From positions 32,850,501 to 32,914,500 of the forward strand of contig CM048845.1 in NCBI GenBank assembly GCA_026545225.1: a stretch of 64,000 nt of DNA, given 5' to 3'. The DNA comes from Cornus controversa (lineage: Eukaryota > Streptophyta > Magnoliopsida > Cornales > Cornaceae). Shown one piece after another: positions 35,446-46,049 of this stretch; position 1 is the first letter of the stretch, and the number at the start of each line of letters is the position of its first letter. The notes under the pieces are model-generated. The model was not told the origin of the DNA. It did not search any database and was given only the letters and a program-made list of their open reading frames with translations. The position numbers were made by a program, and so were the translations under genes.

Positions 35446-37068
35446 TTACTCATTGGATTCCTTTTTCTCTTCCTTGACCTTGGAATTTATGATTTTACCA
35501 CTCCTTATGGTGGTGATTGATTGAACTTTCTCTGGAGGAGCATTAAAAGATGAAAATAACAGATCATCAATCACATGAACACCCTTAGGATTTGCCATCG
35601 GTTGACTTGGTAACTTACCTTCCTTTCTTCTATTCAAGGCATTAGCTAGTTGCCCAATTTGAGCTTCTAACCTAGCCATAGATTGAGCGTTAGTTTCAAG
35701 CTTAGAGATTGATTGGGAGTGAGATTGCAACAAGAGAGTATTAGCCTTAAAATTGCTTATCACTCTTTCCTCAAAGCCTTGGCTTCTCGGAGGAGGTGGT
35801 GGTTGTTGGTAGTTGGATCTTTGATGGTAAGGTTGAGGATTTGGCCTATATTGAGGTTGTTGAGATTGGGAATTAAAGGAATTTTGCCCTTAAAAAGAGG
35901 GACTTGGTTCTTGAGATTTCCATGAAAATGTCGGATGATTCTTGTAACCAGGATTGTAGGTATTTGAATATGGATCATTAATCTGTTTAGAATACAAGGC
36001 ATTCTCTTGCTCTTGAGCATAATCGGGAGATTGACCGGCAATAGGACAATCTCGCACATAATGTGAAGTGCTATAGCAAAATGAACACCCTTCCTGATTT
36101 TGAACAGGTTGGCTTGGAGTAGGCAGCCCATTTTTTATGATTTAGTCCATTTTTCGGGTTAAGGCTTCTACTTGCATGGCAACCTCATCTACCCTTAAAA
36201 TCTCATGCACTCCTCTACAAGGTTGGGTGAATTTCTCTTTTCTCATGGAGGAGCGTTGAGCTGAATTATTACTTAGGGTTTGAAAAAATTTCCATGCATC
36301 ATCTGGGCTTTTCAAAAGGTATCCACCTCCACAAGCGAAATCTATCATTTGCATATGTTGCTCACTTACCCCATCATAAAACCTTTGCACTAGCTGCCAT
36401 TTTGGGATAGCATGGTGCGGACAAAATTTAACAAGATCTTTTAATCTCTCCCAAGTCTCATGAAATTGTTTTTGATCAATTTGGGTGAATCCGGTGATTG
36501 CTCGCCGAATATCACTTGTCTTTCCCATTGGGAAGTATTTTTTTAAGAATTCAATTTGCATCTCCACCCAAGAATGGATTGAGTTAGGCTCTAAGAAATT
36601 GAACCAACTTCTAGCTTTATCCTTTAGGGAGAATGGAAACATACGGAGTTTTAGATCATCCTTCGTAAAATGTGGTACCCGAATGGTGGAACACACAGAA
36701 AGGAAGTAATCTAAATGCCGGTATGGATCTTCATTTGGGAGACCATGGAAGCTATTAAGAAGATTGATGGTGGAGGACTTTATTTCAAATTGATTTGCCG
36801 CTACATCAGGAAATTGAATACATGAAGGTAATTCAAATGTAGTCGGAAGATAAAAGTACATAAGCAATTCTCTTTGAGGAGGGGGAGGTGGAGGTTGTTG
36901 TCCATGATTAAATGGAGGTAGTCCGGGAGGTTGTCCATCATTTGGTTCCATGTTTTCAGTCCTAGGCAATATAGGGTCCCTAGAGGTTCCTCTACGTTGT
37001 CTAAGTGTCCGTTCAAGTTCAATATTACACGGAAGCAAATGAAGTGACAATGACCGTCTACCTAGCAT
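35446..37068 (-). pseudogene. Element C gag
   Basis: ATG at 37,068 (MLGRRSLSLHLLPCNIELER). 308 codons are open to 36,142, covering the N-terminal region with a Pro run and the Gag core. The zinc knuckle CSFCYSTSHYVRDC lies after the first stop. Further stops at 35,890-35,892 and 35,446-35,448 are CAA-to-TAA relative to B. Otherwise in frame with the protease region. It would make the capsid and nucleocapsid of the particle. Confidence 0.88.
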
Positions 37069-37328
37069 GCATTAAAAGTAAAACAACACCTCAATATGAA
37101 AAATAAAAATAAAATAAAATAAATAAAAATAATTACTCAAATCCACAAATTTTAGACTTTATACTCACAAAGGGTCCAACCTTGAGTCTTTGAGATGCCC
37201 ACTATGTGGTATACCTAAAATCAAGCAATTTGAGAGATAAGCACAAGATATATACAAAAAGAATGAAAGAATTTCTAGCCGAAGAATTAAACCAAATTTA
37301 ATCTTTCAATGGCGACAATTAAATCGTA

Positions 37329-37347
37329 GTCCCCGGCAACGGCGCCA
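37329..37347 (-). other. Element C primer binding site (Asp tRNA)
   Basis: The minus strand reads TGGCGCCGTTGCCGGGGAC, six bases from the 5' LTR, identical to B. Confidence 0.85.
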
Positions 37348-37353
37348 AAATTT

Positions 37354-38716
37354 TGATGTGGCTAAACTTGATTGCAATTGTAAGCATTTTTGCTCTTTTT
37401 CAAAATATAATTTAACCACTCGCAAGAGCACGAATCTTTGTAGATACGGTTCTATATAGAGGGTATCGATCCCACGAGGACTAGTTGTTAATTGTCTTGA
37501 ATAGAGATTAATTCCACTTTAATTCTAAAAAACAAGGTTTTGATTTTTTTTGTTTGAAAATTATTGCGTGAAAAGTAATAACACTAAATTTAAAGAGTTG
37601 TAAGTTGGGAGAGAGAACTAGGGGTGGTTTCCACCACTAGCCATTCACATGTCCATAAATGTAGCAAACTTGGGATTTATAAAATTAAATGTCTAACAAT
37701 GTCATTAGGCTCGTGACCTCAATAACATATCAAAAGATCAATGTGTGTGCAACCCTATCATAATCCATCTTCAACAAGCATAGTTCTTCAACCTAACTAA
37801 TTACCTTACTCTCTAAGTGAACCTAAATGCATCCAAACTACCTCATCTTGGCATGGTTTATACAAGCAAGAACAACACAATCAATTTAAACACCATTGCT
37901 TAGCAATCACTTACACTTTTTGTAGAAGATGTAGGTGTTGTGCATTCAGAAGATGGATTCTACTCTAAGACAAGAATAAAAACAACATCATATGAATATA
38001 TATAATAAATGTATAAGTGTACATCATCACTAGACTAAGTAATCAACATTTAAATACAAATCCCAAATAATGCTACAAAAATGAACAAGTTTACATGGCT
38101 AGGGGTTTCACCCACACCCTAGTAGAGAAGTTAGTTGATCTTGGCAGCCTTGCACTCTTCCACTGATGGAGAAAATGAAGCTTCAAGGTCTAGTTCAGCT
38201 CCCCCTTCTCCTCTCCCAAAATTCTCTATATATGGTCTATGTGTTGTGAGAGAAAAATGGCTCATTTTGTGCATTTGTGGCTACTTTTCATCCTTGGGGC
38301 CCACCATGTATATATATATAGCAATATATATACCAACTAAGTCAATAATATCTCCATGTGTCTTGTTCAAGTTCGAAAATCCATCCAAGTCATGCAAAAA
38401 GGTGGATTTTGTTGCAAGTGGGAAGAGCAGGTGAGCAAGTGGGCAAGTGGGTCTGCAGAATCTCGATTGATTGAGATTTCGATTAATCAAAATTCATGCC
38501 TCGATCAATCAAGATCTCGATTGATCGAGATGCCTTAGCTTCATTTCTGAATTCTGCTCTTCAACTGCAAATGGCCTCAAACATTGCTGCTTTTGGTACA
38601 AAACCTGCAATACATCAAAAATACAAAAATATCGTAAACGTACCTCGGTAAACATAATAACGGGACTAACATATACAATAAAGAGGGTTCAAATGCGTAA
38701 GATTGAACACTTATCA
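37354..38716 (-). repeat. Element C 5' LTR
   Basis: Pairs with 26,035-27,440. It is 43 bp shorter, partly because it has fewer palindromes (38,459-38,532) and a shorter TA run. It ends CTTATCA and is followed by the target duplication GCTAG. Confidence 0.92.
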
Positions 38717-38721
38717 GCTAG

Positions 38722-39534
38722 GATTGAAGTACTAGATTTATTATTTGAGATTATATATGTTATATTTTTATATGCCAAGTTTGGGCATATATTGAAGTAT
38801 TGTAATTTGAATATGGGATAAAGACAAGTGTTTTATATTTGAATTTGTATATTTAAACCTTGAGTATGTATGTATTAATGGTGGATGAATGTATAAGGAT
38901 TTATTATGCTCTTTTATATGTGAATGAATGATTTTAGGATGTGGAAAATGATAATTTTGGTCTACACATGAATTGGGATGTCTATGTGGACCTTTGGGAG
39001 ATTGAAATAGAGATGCATCAGGTTTTGGGAACCATCGGTTGCCTGATGGACCCTATTACCCGACGAGTACTCTCTAAGTACTGAGAGTTTAAAAAACTGA
39101 AGTTGTAGGGTACTTGTTTTAGTTAGTCAGAGGAGGGTATTCGCCGACTAAAAGAATGGAGATCCCGAGAGTTTAAAAACTGAAACCTGTGTTAGTCGAC
39201 TGGAGAGAAGTTCCAACTGGCCGAAAGGGAACTTTTAGCCTATCGAAACTACTTTCAACTGACTAACTAGTTTAGGATTTGAATCCACTATACACCTTGA
39301 GAATATACCAGCTGAAGGACTTCTTCAGCTGAAACTAGGAATCTAATGAATTTATTTATTTGATTCCATTGACATGTCTTATGATTTTTATACAGTTACC
39401 TTCGTAGATAGATGTATGGTTAGGCTTCCGCATTAGTGAAATTAATGGATTGTTTATGGTTCTATGAACGGGTTCAATCTCAAAATTCGTGCACAGAAAG
39501 GGGATTCCAATGACCCAAATTTTGGGGCATGACA
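38722..39534 (+). repeat. Element D 3' LTR, right part
   Basis: Resumes D after element C. It contains two similar blocks with CTGAGAGTTT/CCGAGAGTTT followed by AAAAACTGAA (39,080 and 39,166) and ends TTTGGGGCATGACA, the counterpart of the CACACCCCG edge of A's LTR. No gene. The downstream flank 39,535-39,627 shows nothing recognisable. Confidence 0.55.
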
Positions 39535-39627
39535 TTAGGTAAGTCTATTAAAAAATCTTAGGGATCTCTCATAGATCCCTTTCTTGACCACCTTACTCTT
39601 CAGAGTTAATGACTTCTAGTGTATGTT

Positions 39628-40189
39628 GACACCCCATTTGTGACCTCTCATTTTCAATCGAAGTGTGGTACCATGAGAAAAGAGCCCAGTTCCCAATTAT
39701 GAGGTCCGGCCCAAAAAAATAGGCCTACATAAGCAATCAAAATTGGCAACTGAAGATCTGATCATCAAAATAACAAACAGACCTCACCACCGTGTTCAAC
39801 AGACCCCAAAACCTTAGAAAACAATACTAATGATAATCCCGAGAATCCCGATTCAACCTAAACCCTAAACAGGGGTAGAACGGTCATTTCAAAAAGACAT
39901 ATCATAGTCCGGTCATCCAAATGATGATCCGACTTCACCATTGAGTCTAGAATGGTCAAAAACTCTAGAAAAGACTACTCGTGAGGATCATGACTCTTCC
40001 CGAACAATCCGTTGACCTAATCCCTAGCTTAGGAGCACAATGGTCAACTCTAAAATTTGACAAATGAACCAATTGTCAAATTAATACACGGACCTCACTG
40101 CTGTGTTCGAATGGTTCAAAACTACATAAAACACTATGACCATGACACCTTTTCACTTCAGACACTCTGTTAACCAAAACATTATGACT
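39628..40189. repeat. Unclassified repeat with three diverged ~155-bp units
   Basis: Begins TGTTGACACCCCATTTGTGA, a start often seen in plant LTRs, but no partner is found. Three imperfect units start near 39,754, 39,907 and 40,068; each has a GACCTCAC/GACTTCAC block, a TAGAAAA or TAAAACA block and a final CGTTGACC-like block. Probably an LTR fragment with internal tandem repeats. Confidence 0.45.
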
Positions 40190-40625
40190 TCGTGAGTTTT
40201 GAGAATGGAATTCAATCACCGAAAGAAGCGGATCATTGTGAACTGATTACGTTGGTGTGGATCAATGTTGCTAGTGGTTCTGAAAGTAGAACGTCGAAGG
40301 TAAATCAATGACAAGAGATTCCAAAGGCACTAGGATCATAGACTTTTGTGTAGAGCAATTCTAAAGGCACCGGAACTCGTTATACTAATTCTCACCATAA
40401 TGGATTGTTTCGCTATAGACAACTAGTCTCCATGAATTTTTCCAACGGGTTTTCACATAAAAAAATCCTATGTCATCTCTACTTTATTTACTTTACAACA
40501 TTTATTGCTTTGTCTAATTAGTTTAATTTTAATTTTATAAAATTATAATAATCTAAAAAGCAATCAAAAGTGTAAGTTAGACCTATTCACCCCCTATAGA
40601 TCTTTTAGCTGAGATCAAACTTTCA
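40190..40625 (+). repeat. Ty1/copia LTR relic
   Basis: Contains, in order, CCAAAGGCACTAGGATC, AACTAGTCTCC, TTTTCCAACGGGTTTTC, TATGTCATCTCT and ATTCACCCCCTATAG, the run of short blocks commonly seen at the 3' end of plant Ty1/copia LTRs. No coding part or PBS follows. Assignment is by resemblance only. Confidence 0.45.
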
Positions 40626-43307
40626 TAGCACTTCTGCATCACGTAAATCACAAGTACATCGTGCCTCTTTGATTTACGACCAAAAGTTTCTTTACGCTTA
40701 TCTTAATTTGTATCTGGTTGTGATATTGATTTGTATATACAAACCTTATTTTCTTTGTGTTATTTCTTCATATTTTTATTTAATTATGATAGATATTGTG
40801 GTTCTTTAAATACAGTTTACATGAAAATAAGTTTAAGATATCTTTAATTAAATTACCTTATATATTGTCTTGTTTTCTCTTTGATCACACTCTGCATATT
40901 GTTCTTTAAATTTAATTTATCAATAAATAAATAAAGTAAAATAGTTTTTGGGAATTGTTTCAAAGCTTGTTTATAAATAAATAAATATATGATTTTGACA
41001 AATTTTGCAATTTTTCAGAACAATAAGATGTTCGAAGATACACAAACCTCCCTCAGTGTAATTTACTCTTTATTTACTTACATATATATATTAGTAAAAA
41101 AAAAAAGGCTTGAATAATTAATACACATAAGAATACAGTTAGTGTTAATTGTACAAAGTAGACAAATTGATATATATAGAGCAACTAGTATATATGAGAG
41201 GTGTCATGTTTACTTTTAGAGGTTTAATCTTTATTCTAAGCATGTTTGATATTAATTAGGACATAAAACTGTTGGGACTTTTTAATCTTTTAAAATGGAA
41301 AATAAAACAAACAAATAATTTTCCAAGTCAAAACTTTTGGTCAATAAAGCTTCCTACATTGTCATTGTAGGCTTTGGAAGAACAACGTCAAAAAGACTGG
41401 ACACTTCCTTTTCAATTTTTGGGCCAAAATCTCTATAACCATGTGTTATGCATTCCGAGAGAGGGCCAACATTGGACAAACTTTGATAGTGACAGAAGTA
41501 ATTCTAAGAGTAAAAGTTATCGCCGAGTAGTTCAATATTTCTTTCTTCATTGAATGGTAAAAATAAAATAAATATTTGAATTTTACATATTTTATTTAAT
41601 AAATAAAAAGTTATTCAATTTTTCATTCTATAATAATTTTTATTATGCCAATCATTGTTTTTAATTTCAAAGGTGACTTGGCCACATACTTGGTACACAA
41701 AATGGCTTATTCTTTACTCTGTTGTTCTACATTGTTAACGAGACTTGGGTTTGATGAAAAGTACATAATAAGACTGTTCGAATTTTAATAAAAGAAATTA
41801 AAAGAGAGAGAACTTATTATACCTCATTGAGCAAAGATAATTGTGATGTGGGTGTATAAATTAAAAAAGATTATAAGGCTTTTGGAATATAAAGATAATT
41901 TTGACTTTGTGTGAGAGAATTTAAGAAGTCTTGTGATTAACATGTATTTTGTACGCTCTTTGTAAAATAGTTATTCTTTAAAAATCTAATATTCCAAGTG
42001 GACAACCATTGTATTGTTTATTTATTTTATTTATTTTTTATTATTATTATTATTATTATTTTTATCTCTGTGGAGTTACTTGGACCTTCAACATTCCACT
42101 TTAAGAGATGATGGGAATGTTAGTTTTTATAATATAAAGTTTAATTCAAATTTTCATTAACTGCCAGAAGATGTGAACCAAATATGAAAGTGTTGAGAAT
42201 TTAAATATTTAAGTTGCACTCTCTTCAATAACTTAAGTTTTTAGTGTAGATGATTGTTAACAATGTATTAGAGCATGTTTCTGCTTCAGGCAAAGTCCGG
42301 AACAACCCTAAGTTCGAAACTCACCATCACTAAAAAAAAAATTGAAGCACGTATTGGATTAAAAAAAAAAGCCACATGTGAGGAGACTATAATTGAAGTA
42401 CGTGTTGAAACAAAAAAAGGCTACACGTGAGGAGCGTGTTGATGATTTAAATATTTAAGTTGTATCCTCTCTAATAATTTAAGCTTTTAGAATAAATGGT
42501 TATCGACAGAAATAATGTGACAATAAGTAACGGCTAAATTGTTTGAACGTGTTTCAATATATATATTTCTTTTTATGAAACTTCTAAAAATGTCTTTAAA
42601 TTTATTATTACCAATTATGAAAGATTAGATCGGTTACATGATCAATTAAATTTTAGGAGGCATGGAGCATTTTGGGATGTCAAAGTTAGAGTTATGGTTG
42701 ATGGGCTAGTAAAAAAAAATGCCACACGTGAGAGGGTCTGTTGAAGATTTAAATATTTAAATTGTATCATCTTTGACCGTTTAAACTTTTATAGTAGATG
42801 GTGATCAACAATGTATCAGAGAAGCTTAAGTTTTTTTTTTGTATTATGTTTTAACATAAAACCCGCATGATAATAGTCTATGGTAAAAACTCTTTTCTAA
42901 ATAGACATCTTTTAGACGTCAAGGAATAAACTAGGTTAATTCAACATATTAATATGTATGATAACTTTTCACTTCTCAACAACTATATAGCTTTCTATAC
43001 TTTGATTTGTGGCAACATGATTTCAATTACTTGCTAATTGCCCATCTGTAAATACTAATAGCAGATTTTGAGTTGTATTTTGCAGGCTTTGTAAATCATC
43101 ACTTGCACTTAAGGTTAAAAAATAACTTTAGGGCAACGAGTATAATTAGAACAAACCTCCAAAGGATTGAGTGTAACCATAAATATATGATGTTGACAAA
43201 TTTTCAGTACAATCAGAAGTTCGAAAATACACAAATCTCCGTCCCTTTCCATGATATTGGACAATAACGAAATATATAGAAATGACCAAATTAAAATATT
43301 ACATAGT
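40626..43307. other. AT-rich intergenic stretch downstream of the bHLH gene
   Basis: No supported gene. Contents: a ~65-bp block at 40,990-41,055 similar to the bHLH 3' flank (43,188-43,245); an ATT microsatellite at about 42,040-42,060; three copies of a TTTAAATATTTAAGTTG-type block at about 42,195, 42,447 and 42,752; and short poly-A/T runs. 43,000-43,307 is the likely 3' untranslated region of the bHLH gene. Confidence 0.5.
42185..42830 (+). repeat. Three copies of a ~80-bp dispersed repeat block
   Basis: Each copy reads roughly GTTGA(A/G)..TTTAAATATTTAAGTTG, then TCTCT-like, TTAAGCTTTTAG-like and GATGGTTATCAACA-like sequence. The second and third are preceded by GCCACACGTGAG-like sequence. 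They look like fragments of one widespread plant repeat in tandem; its class is not recognised. Confidence 0.5.
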
Positions 43308-45379
43308 TCAGAAGACAAGTTTCTTTAGTTTTTCTTGCACTCGTGACGTTTCTATTCCAAATCTTGGCCAAGTAGCCTGCAAAAGCATACATCCAAGTGT
43401 TGTTAATCTTGTAAATGAGGGAACATCTACAATATATTTAGTGTAAATACACTGGGTGAATCTAGACCTTACGTGTTGTATACTTACGATAAAATTTATG
43501 GTGCGTGTTATATAACACGTATGGTTCAAATTCACCTGATGCATGATGCATTTACACTGAATACACCGAGTGTATTATAGATATACTCTTAAATAATAAA
43601 TATATTGTAATGACATGAGTTAAATATATACTCCAATGAATAGAATACATATGATTGGTGAGATTATATACTATTGTCCAAGGAATAGAATAACTCACTA
43701 TCTTGAGATAGAAAATTCTTAGAATTGCAAAACAAAAACTCCACTTGCAAAACAAATTCCAAAAGTTACAATCTAGAAATCATGGATATGAACACGAGAC
43801 TCAATACGACTCGATCTGGAGTTTAGCAATATAGCAAATGTCAAAAAAAAAAAGAAAGGATACAGTTACCATAAAATACGGCAATATACAAATTATTGAT
43901 TTTATGATATATATATTGTTATTAACATTTTTGTATGAAATATTATGATTAACAAACAAAATAAGCGTTAAAAGAGTCATATTGCATAATTTGCATGCAT
44001 GGATAAATTTTGTATTAAATCATGATATATATCCCAATATTTATTTTTTAAATAAATTTCAAACATTTCTTAACAATTATACTATGATATTATTATTGAA
44101 AAATGTATATTTTAATGTTCAAAACTTATTAAAAATGTGTTTTGAAGTATTTAAGAAGTATCGGATACGTGGTTGAAGTATCTGAAAAGTATTGGATACG
44201 TATTATATTTTAAAAATATATATATTAAGATTATGACATGTATCGATCCGTAAGTATCCGAGAAGTATCGATATTAAATACAGACATGAAAGAGATAAAT
44301 CACTCTTGTAAAATTATCCGTACTTTCTAAGTTCCAAAAATACAACATGACTTATTTTGACTTAAAACTAATTATATACTTATATGAAGTCATAAAGGAC
44401 ATGAAAATTATCAAAGTAGATCTTGCTGATTAGAATAATAAACTAGGAAAGTAATCAAAAAGTGGTGGAACCCGAAAGAAAATTGGTTACTTCAAATAGA
44501 TATATATGTTATTAATGAGTACAAATTTTTTAGTAGCAAAAACATAATTTGCTAAATTGGTCATAACTTACTCAAGAAAGCTCCAAACGGCACACTGTTT
44601 CAATAAGCTCCATTGCTCAAGAAAATGACTCATAGAGCTTTCTAATCATACATGACCCATCATCTAATTCCTTCCCAATTGAACTCTGCAAGTCTAATCT
44701 ATCATGCACATGCACTGTTTTATATTTATGCATATAATATGTAAAATTTTAAAAAATGTCTCCCATAAAATTATTATTTTCTAAAAATCTCTCTAATTCT
44801 TTCTTTATTTTTCTGCTTACTCTTCTTCTTCCTTTTCCAAAAAAATTGATTCTCTTAAAAAAAAAATTAATTGCATTTTCTTCTTTCAATCAAACTCAAA
44901 AAATTCTCCCTTCAAAGTTCTCTCGTATTTTTTCCTTTTCTTCTTAAAATTGTCTTCTTCTCGCACTCATGTATATTGTATGTGAAGTAAAATTCTTTCA
45001 TCTTTGTCTCTACTTGTTAATTTTTATTCTCTTTATTCTTTAAATTTATTACTGAAATTTTATACACTTAGAGTTTGTTTGGCAATTGTTTTTCGTTTCG
45101 TATTTTTATTGGCAATTTGGTGAAAAAGATAAACAATTCACGAAAATACACTTAGTAACTGTGACATTTTCTACAATATTGCATCTTATCAGATCTGAAA
45201 GCAAAAAAAAAAAATCATTTTCACTTGATTTTGCTATGGTAGATGTACAATTGTAATGAGAAACTTTTTAAAAAACCAATATCATGTAAATACTAATTCC
45301 TGACTCCCTTAATGTGTGGGATGCTCCTATGATCTTATTTCTCATGCAGATAATCAGCCACCAAGTAGCCCTACACAGT

Positions 45380-45423
<44 letters not shown>

Positions 45424-45834
45424 TTCTCATAATATTATTATAAAGTGAATGAAATTATGAAGTTAATTGAATACCTGGGAGTGGATTGTATATATGATCT
45501 TATCACCCAAAGTAGAGTAGCTTGCACTCACAACTTCAACATTTTCCTCCTGGAGAACAGTTAGAACTTGAGACAACATGAATTTTTTGTTCAACCCAGT
45601 AATCAATTTCACCTCCAAAGTTGAGCCCATTTCTTCAACTGCAAGTACCGGTAATGCCGAGCCTTCAGTATTGAGTTGTTCCTTCCTTCGCTGCAGTGCT
45701 TCTATGATTTCCTTCAGTCCTTTAATATAGTTAATCGCTTGCTCCAACAAAACAAGTAATGGCACTCTTTCCTGTTCAAAACACAAAAGCATTAGTTAGT
45801 TCATTTTGTTGTGTTTTTATTTGTGTGTGTTTCT

Positions 45835-45872
<38 letters not shown>

Positions 45873-45994
45873 ACGTTGGAGTTTTGGGTAAAGATGAGAG
45901 AGGAAAGGATGGAAAAAAGATGTTTGATTTGCTTTCTTCGCCCTTTCTCTATGGTTTTTCTATCTATTTTAGGTGAGCTGCTGCCGGGCTGCAT
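43308..45994 (-). CDS. bHLH transcription factor (bHLH162-like), three exons
   Basis: Exons, minus strand: 45,994-45,875, 45,771-45,475 and 43,376-43,308; 161 codons plus stop. Exon 1 (MQPGSSSPKIDRKTIEKGRR) gives the basic region and helix 1 (KQIKHLFSILSSL). Exon 2 gives helix 2 (PLLVLLEQAINYIKGLKEII) and an ACT-like C-terminal part (LEVKLITGLNKKFMLSQV, VEVVSASYSTLGDKIIYTIH). Exon 3 gives WPRFGIETSRVQEKLKKLV. Splice sites are all GT-AG with phase 0: AAC|GTAACT, AACAG|GAA, CAG|GTATTC and TGCAG|GCT. Length and exon pattern fit the small plant bHLH162/bHLH118 group, nuclear DNA-binding dimers. The basic region keeps Glu and Arg-Arg but has no His at the usual E-box position. A CTC/GAG repeat lies in intron 1. 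Start chosen at 45,994; an upstream in-frame GTG is not used. Confidence 0.85.
44735..45300 (+). repeat. Arm 1 of a decayed inverted repeat
   Basis: Includes TTTAAATTTATTACTGAAAT (45,040) and ATTGTAATGAGAAACTTTTT (45,252), which match the complement of 48,105-48,490 in the same order: TTTATTACTGAAATTTTATA, and ATTGTAATGCAATTTTTTTT followed by ATGTAAATATTAATT. Arms are clearly diverged. Either two copies of one dispersed repeat in opposite directions or remains of a long-TIR transposon. Confidence 0.5.
45383..45420. repeat. TA microsatellite in bHLH intron 2
   Basis: Uninterrupted TA repeat close to the exon 2 donor. A likely variable-length site. Confidence 0.9.
45839..45870. repeat. AG microsatellite in bHLH intron 1
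   Basis: AG repeat on the plus strand, CT on the coding strand, immediately downstream of the exon 1 donor. Reading through it gives a Ser-Leu run, which is not protein. Confidence 0.9.
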
Positions 45995-46041
45995 TTCTTT
46001 TGTCACCTGGCCCTGAACAAACCCTAACGCTTGAAAGACAG

Positions 46042-46049
46042 TTTATATA
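46042..46049 (-). promoter_or_regulatory. TATA box of the bHLH gene, also the hAT target duplication
   Basis: The minus strand reads TATATAAA, 48 bp upstream of the ATG. The same eight bases, TTTATATA on the plus strand, lie immediately right of the hAT-like element at 47,511-47,518. The gene-side copy can act as TATA box; everything upstream of it is now transposon. Confidence 0.6.

Larger units (their letters stand above)
26035..38716 (-). mobile_element. Element C: full-length Athila-like Ty3/gypsy retrotransposon
   Basis: LTRs at 26,035-27,440 and 37,354-38,716, both TGATGTGGC...CTTATCA; target duplication GCTAG at 26,030-26,034 and 38,717-38,721; Asp-tRNA PBS; PPT. The minus strand encodes gag, protease, RT, RNase H, integrase and the extra ORF2, in that order, over 12.7 kb. 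Stops in gag, RT, integrase and ORF2 make it inactive now. By eye LTR differences are a few percent, more than in B. It is the full-length relative from which the missing part of B can be read. Confidence 0.92.
19394..39534 (+). mobile_element. Element D: old plus-strand Tekay-like chromovirus relic, interrupted by F and C
   Basis: Pieces at 19,394-21,100, 25,318-26,034 and 38,722-39,534 form one element once F and C are removed. The first piece encodes protease, RT and RNase H; the others resemble element A's LTR in opposite orientation, ending TTTGGGGCATGACA at 39,534. Integrase is gone. The 5' part (LTR, gag) is missing at the A junction. Highly decayed, hence the oldest layer in this stack. 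Confidence 0.7.
43377..45474 (-). other. Intron 2 of the bHLH gene
   Basis: About 2.1 kb, AT-rich, without a gene. It holds a TA microsatellite (45,383-45,420), GTATC-rich short repeats near 44,155-44,275, and an inverted-repeat arm (44,735-45,300) whose partner is at 48,105-48,490. Confidence 0.75.

Noticed and set aside
45776..46006. Single-exon protein continuing into a Ser-Leu run
   Set aside because: The Ser-Leu run is the CT microsatellite of intron 1. The true exon ends at 45,875 at a GTAACT donor, and the 46,006 start is a GTG; ATG 45,994 is preferred.
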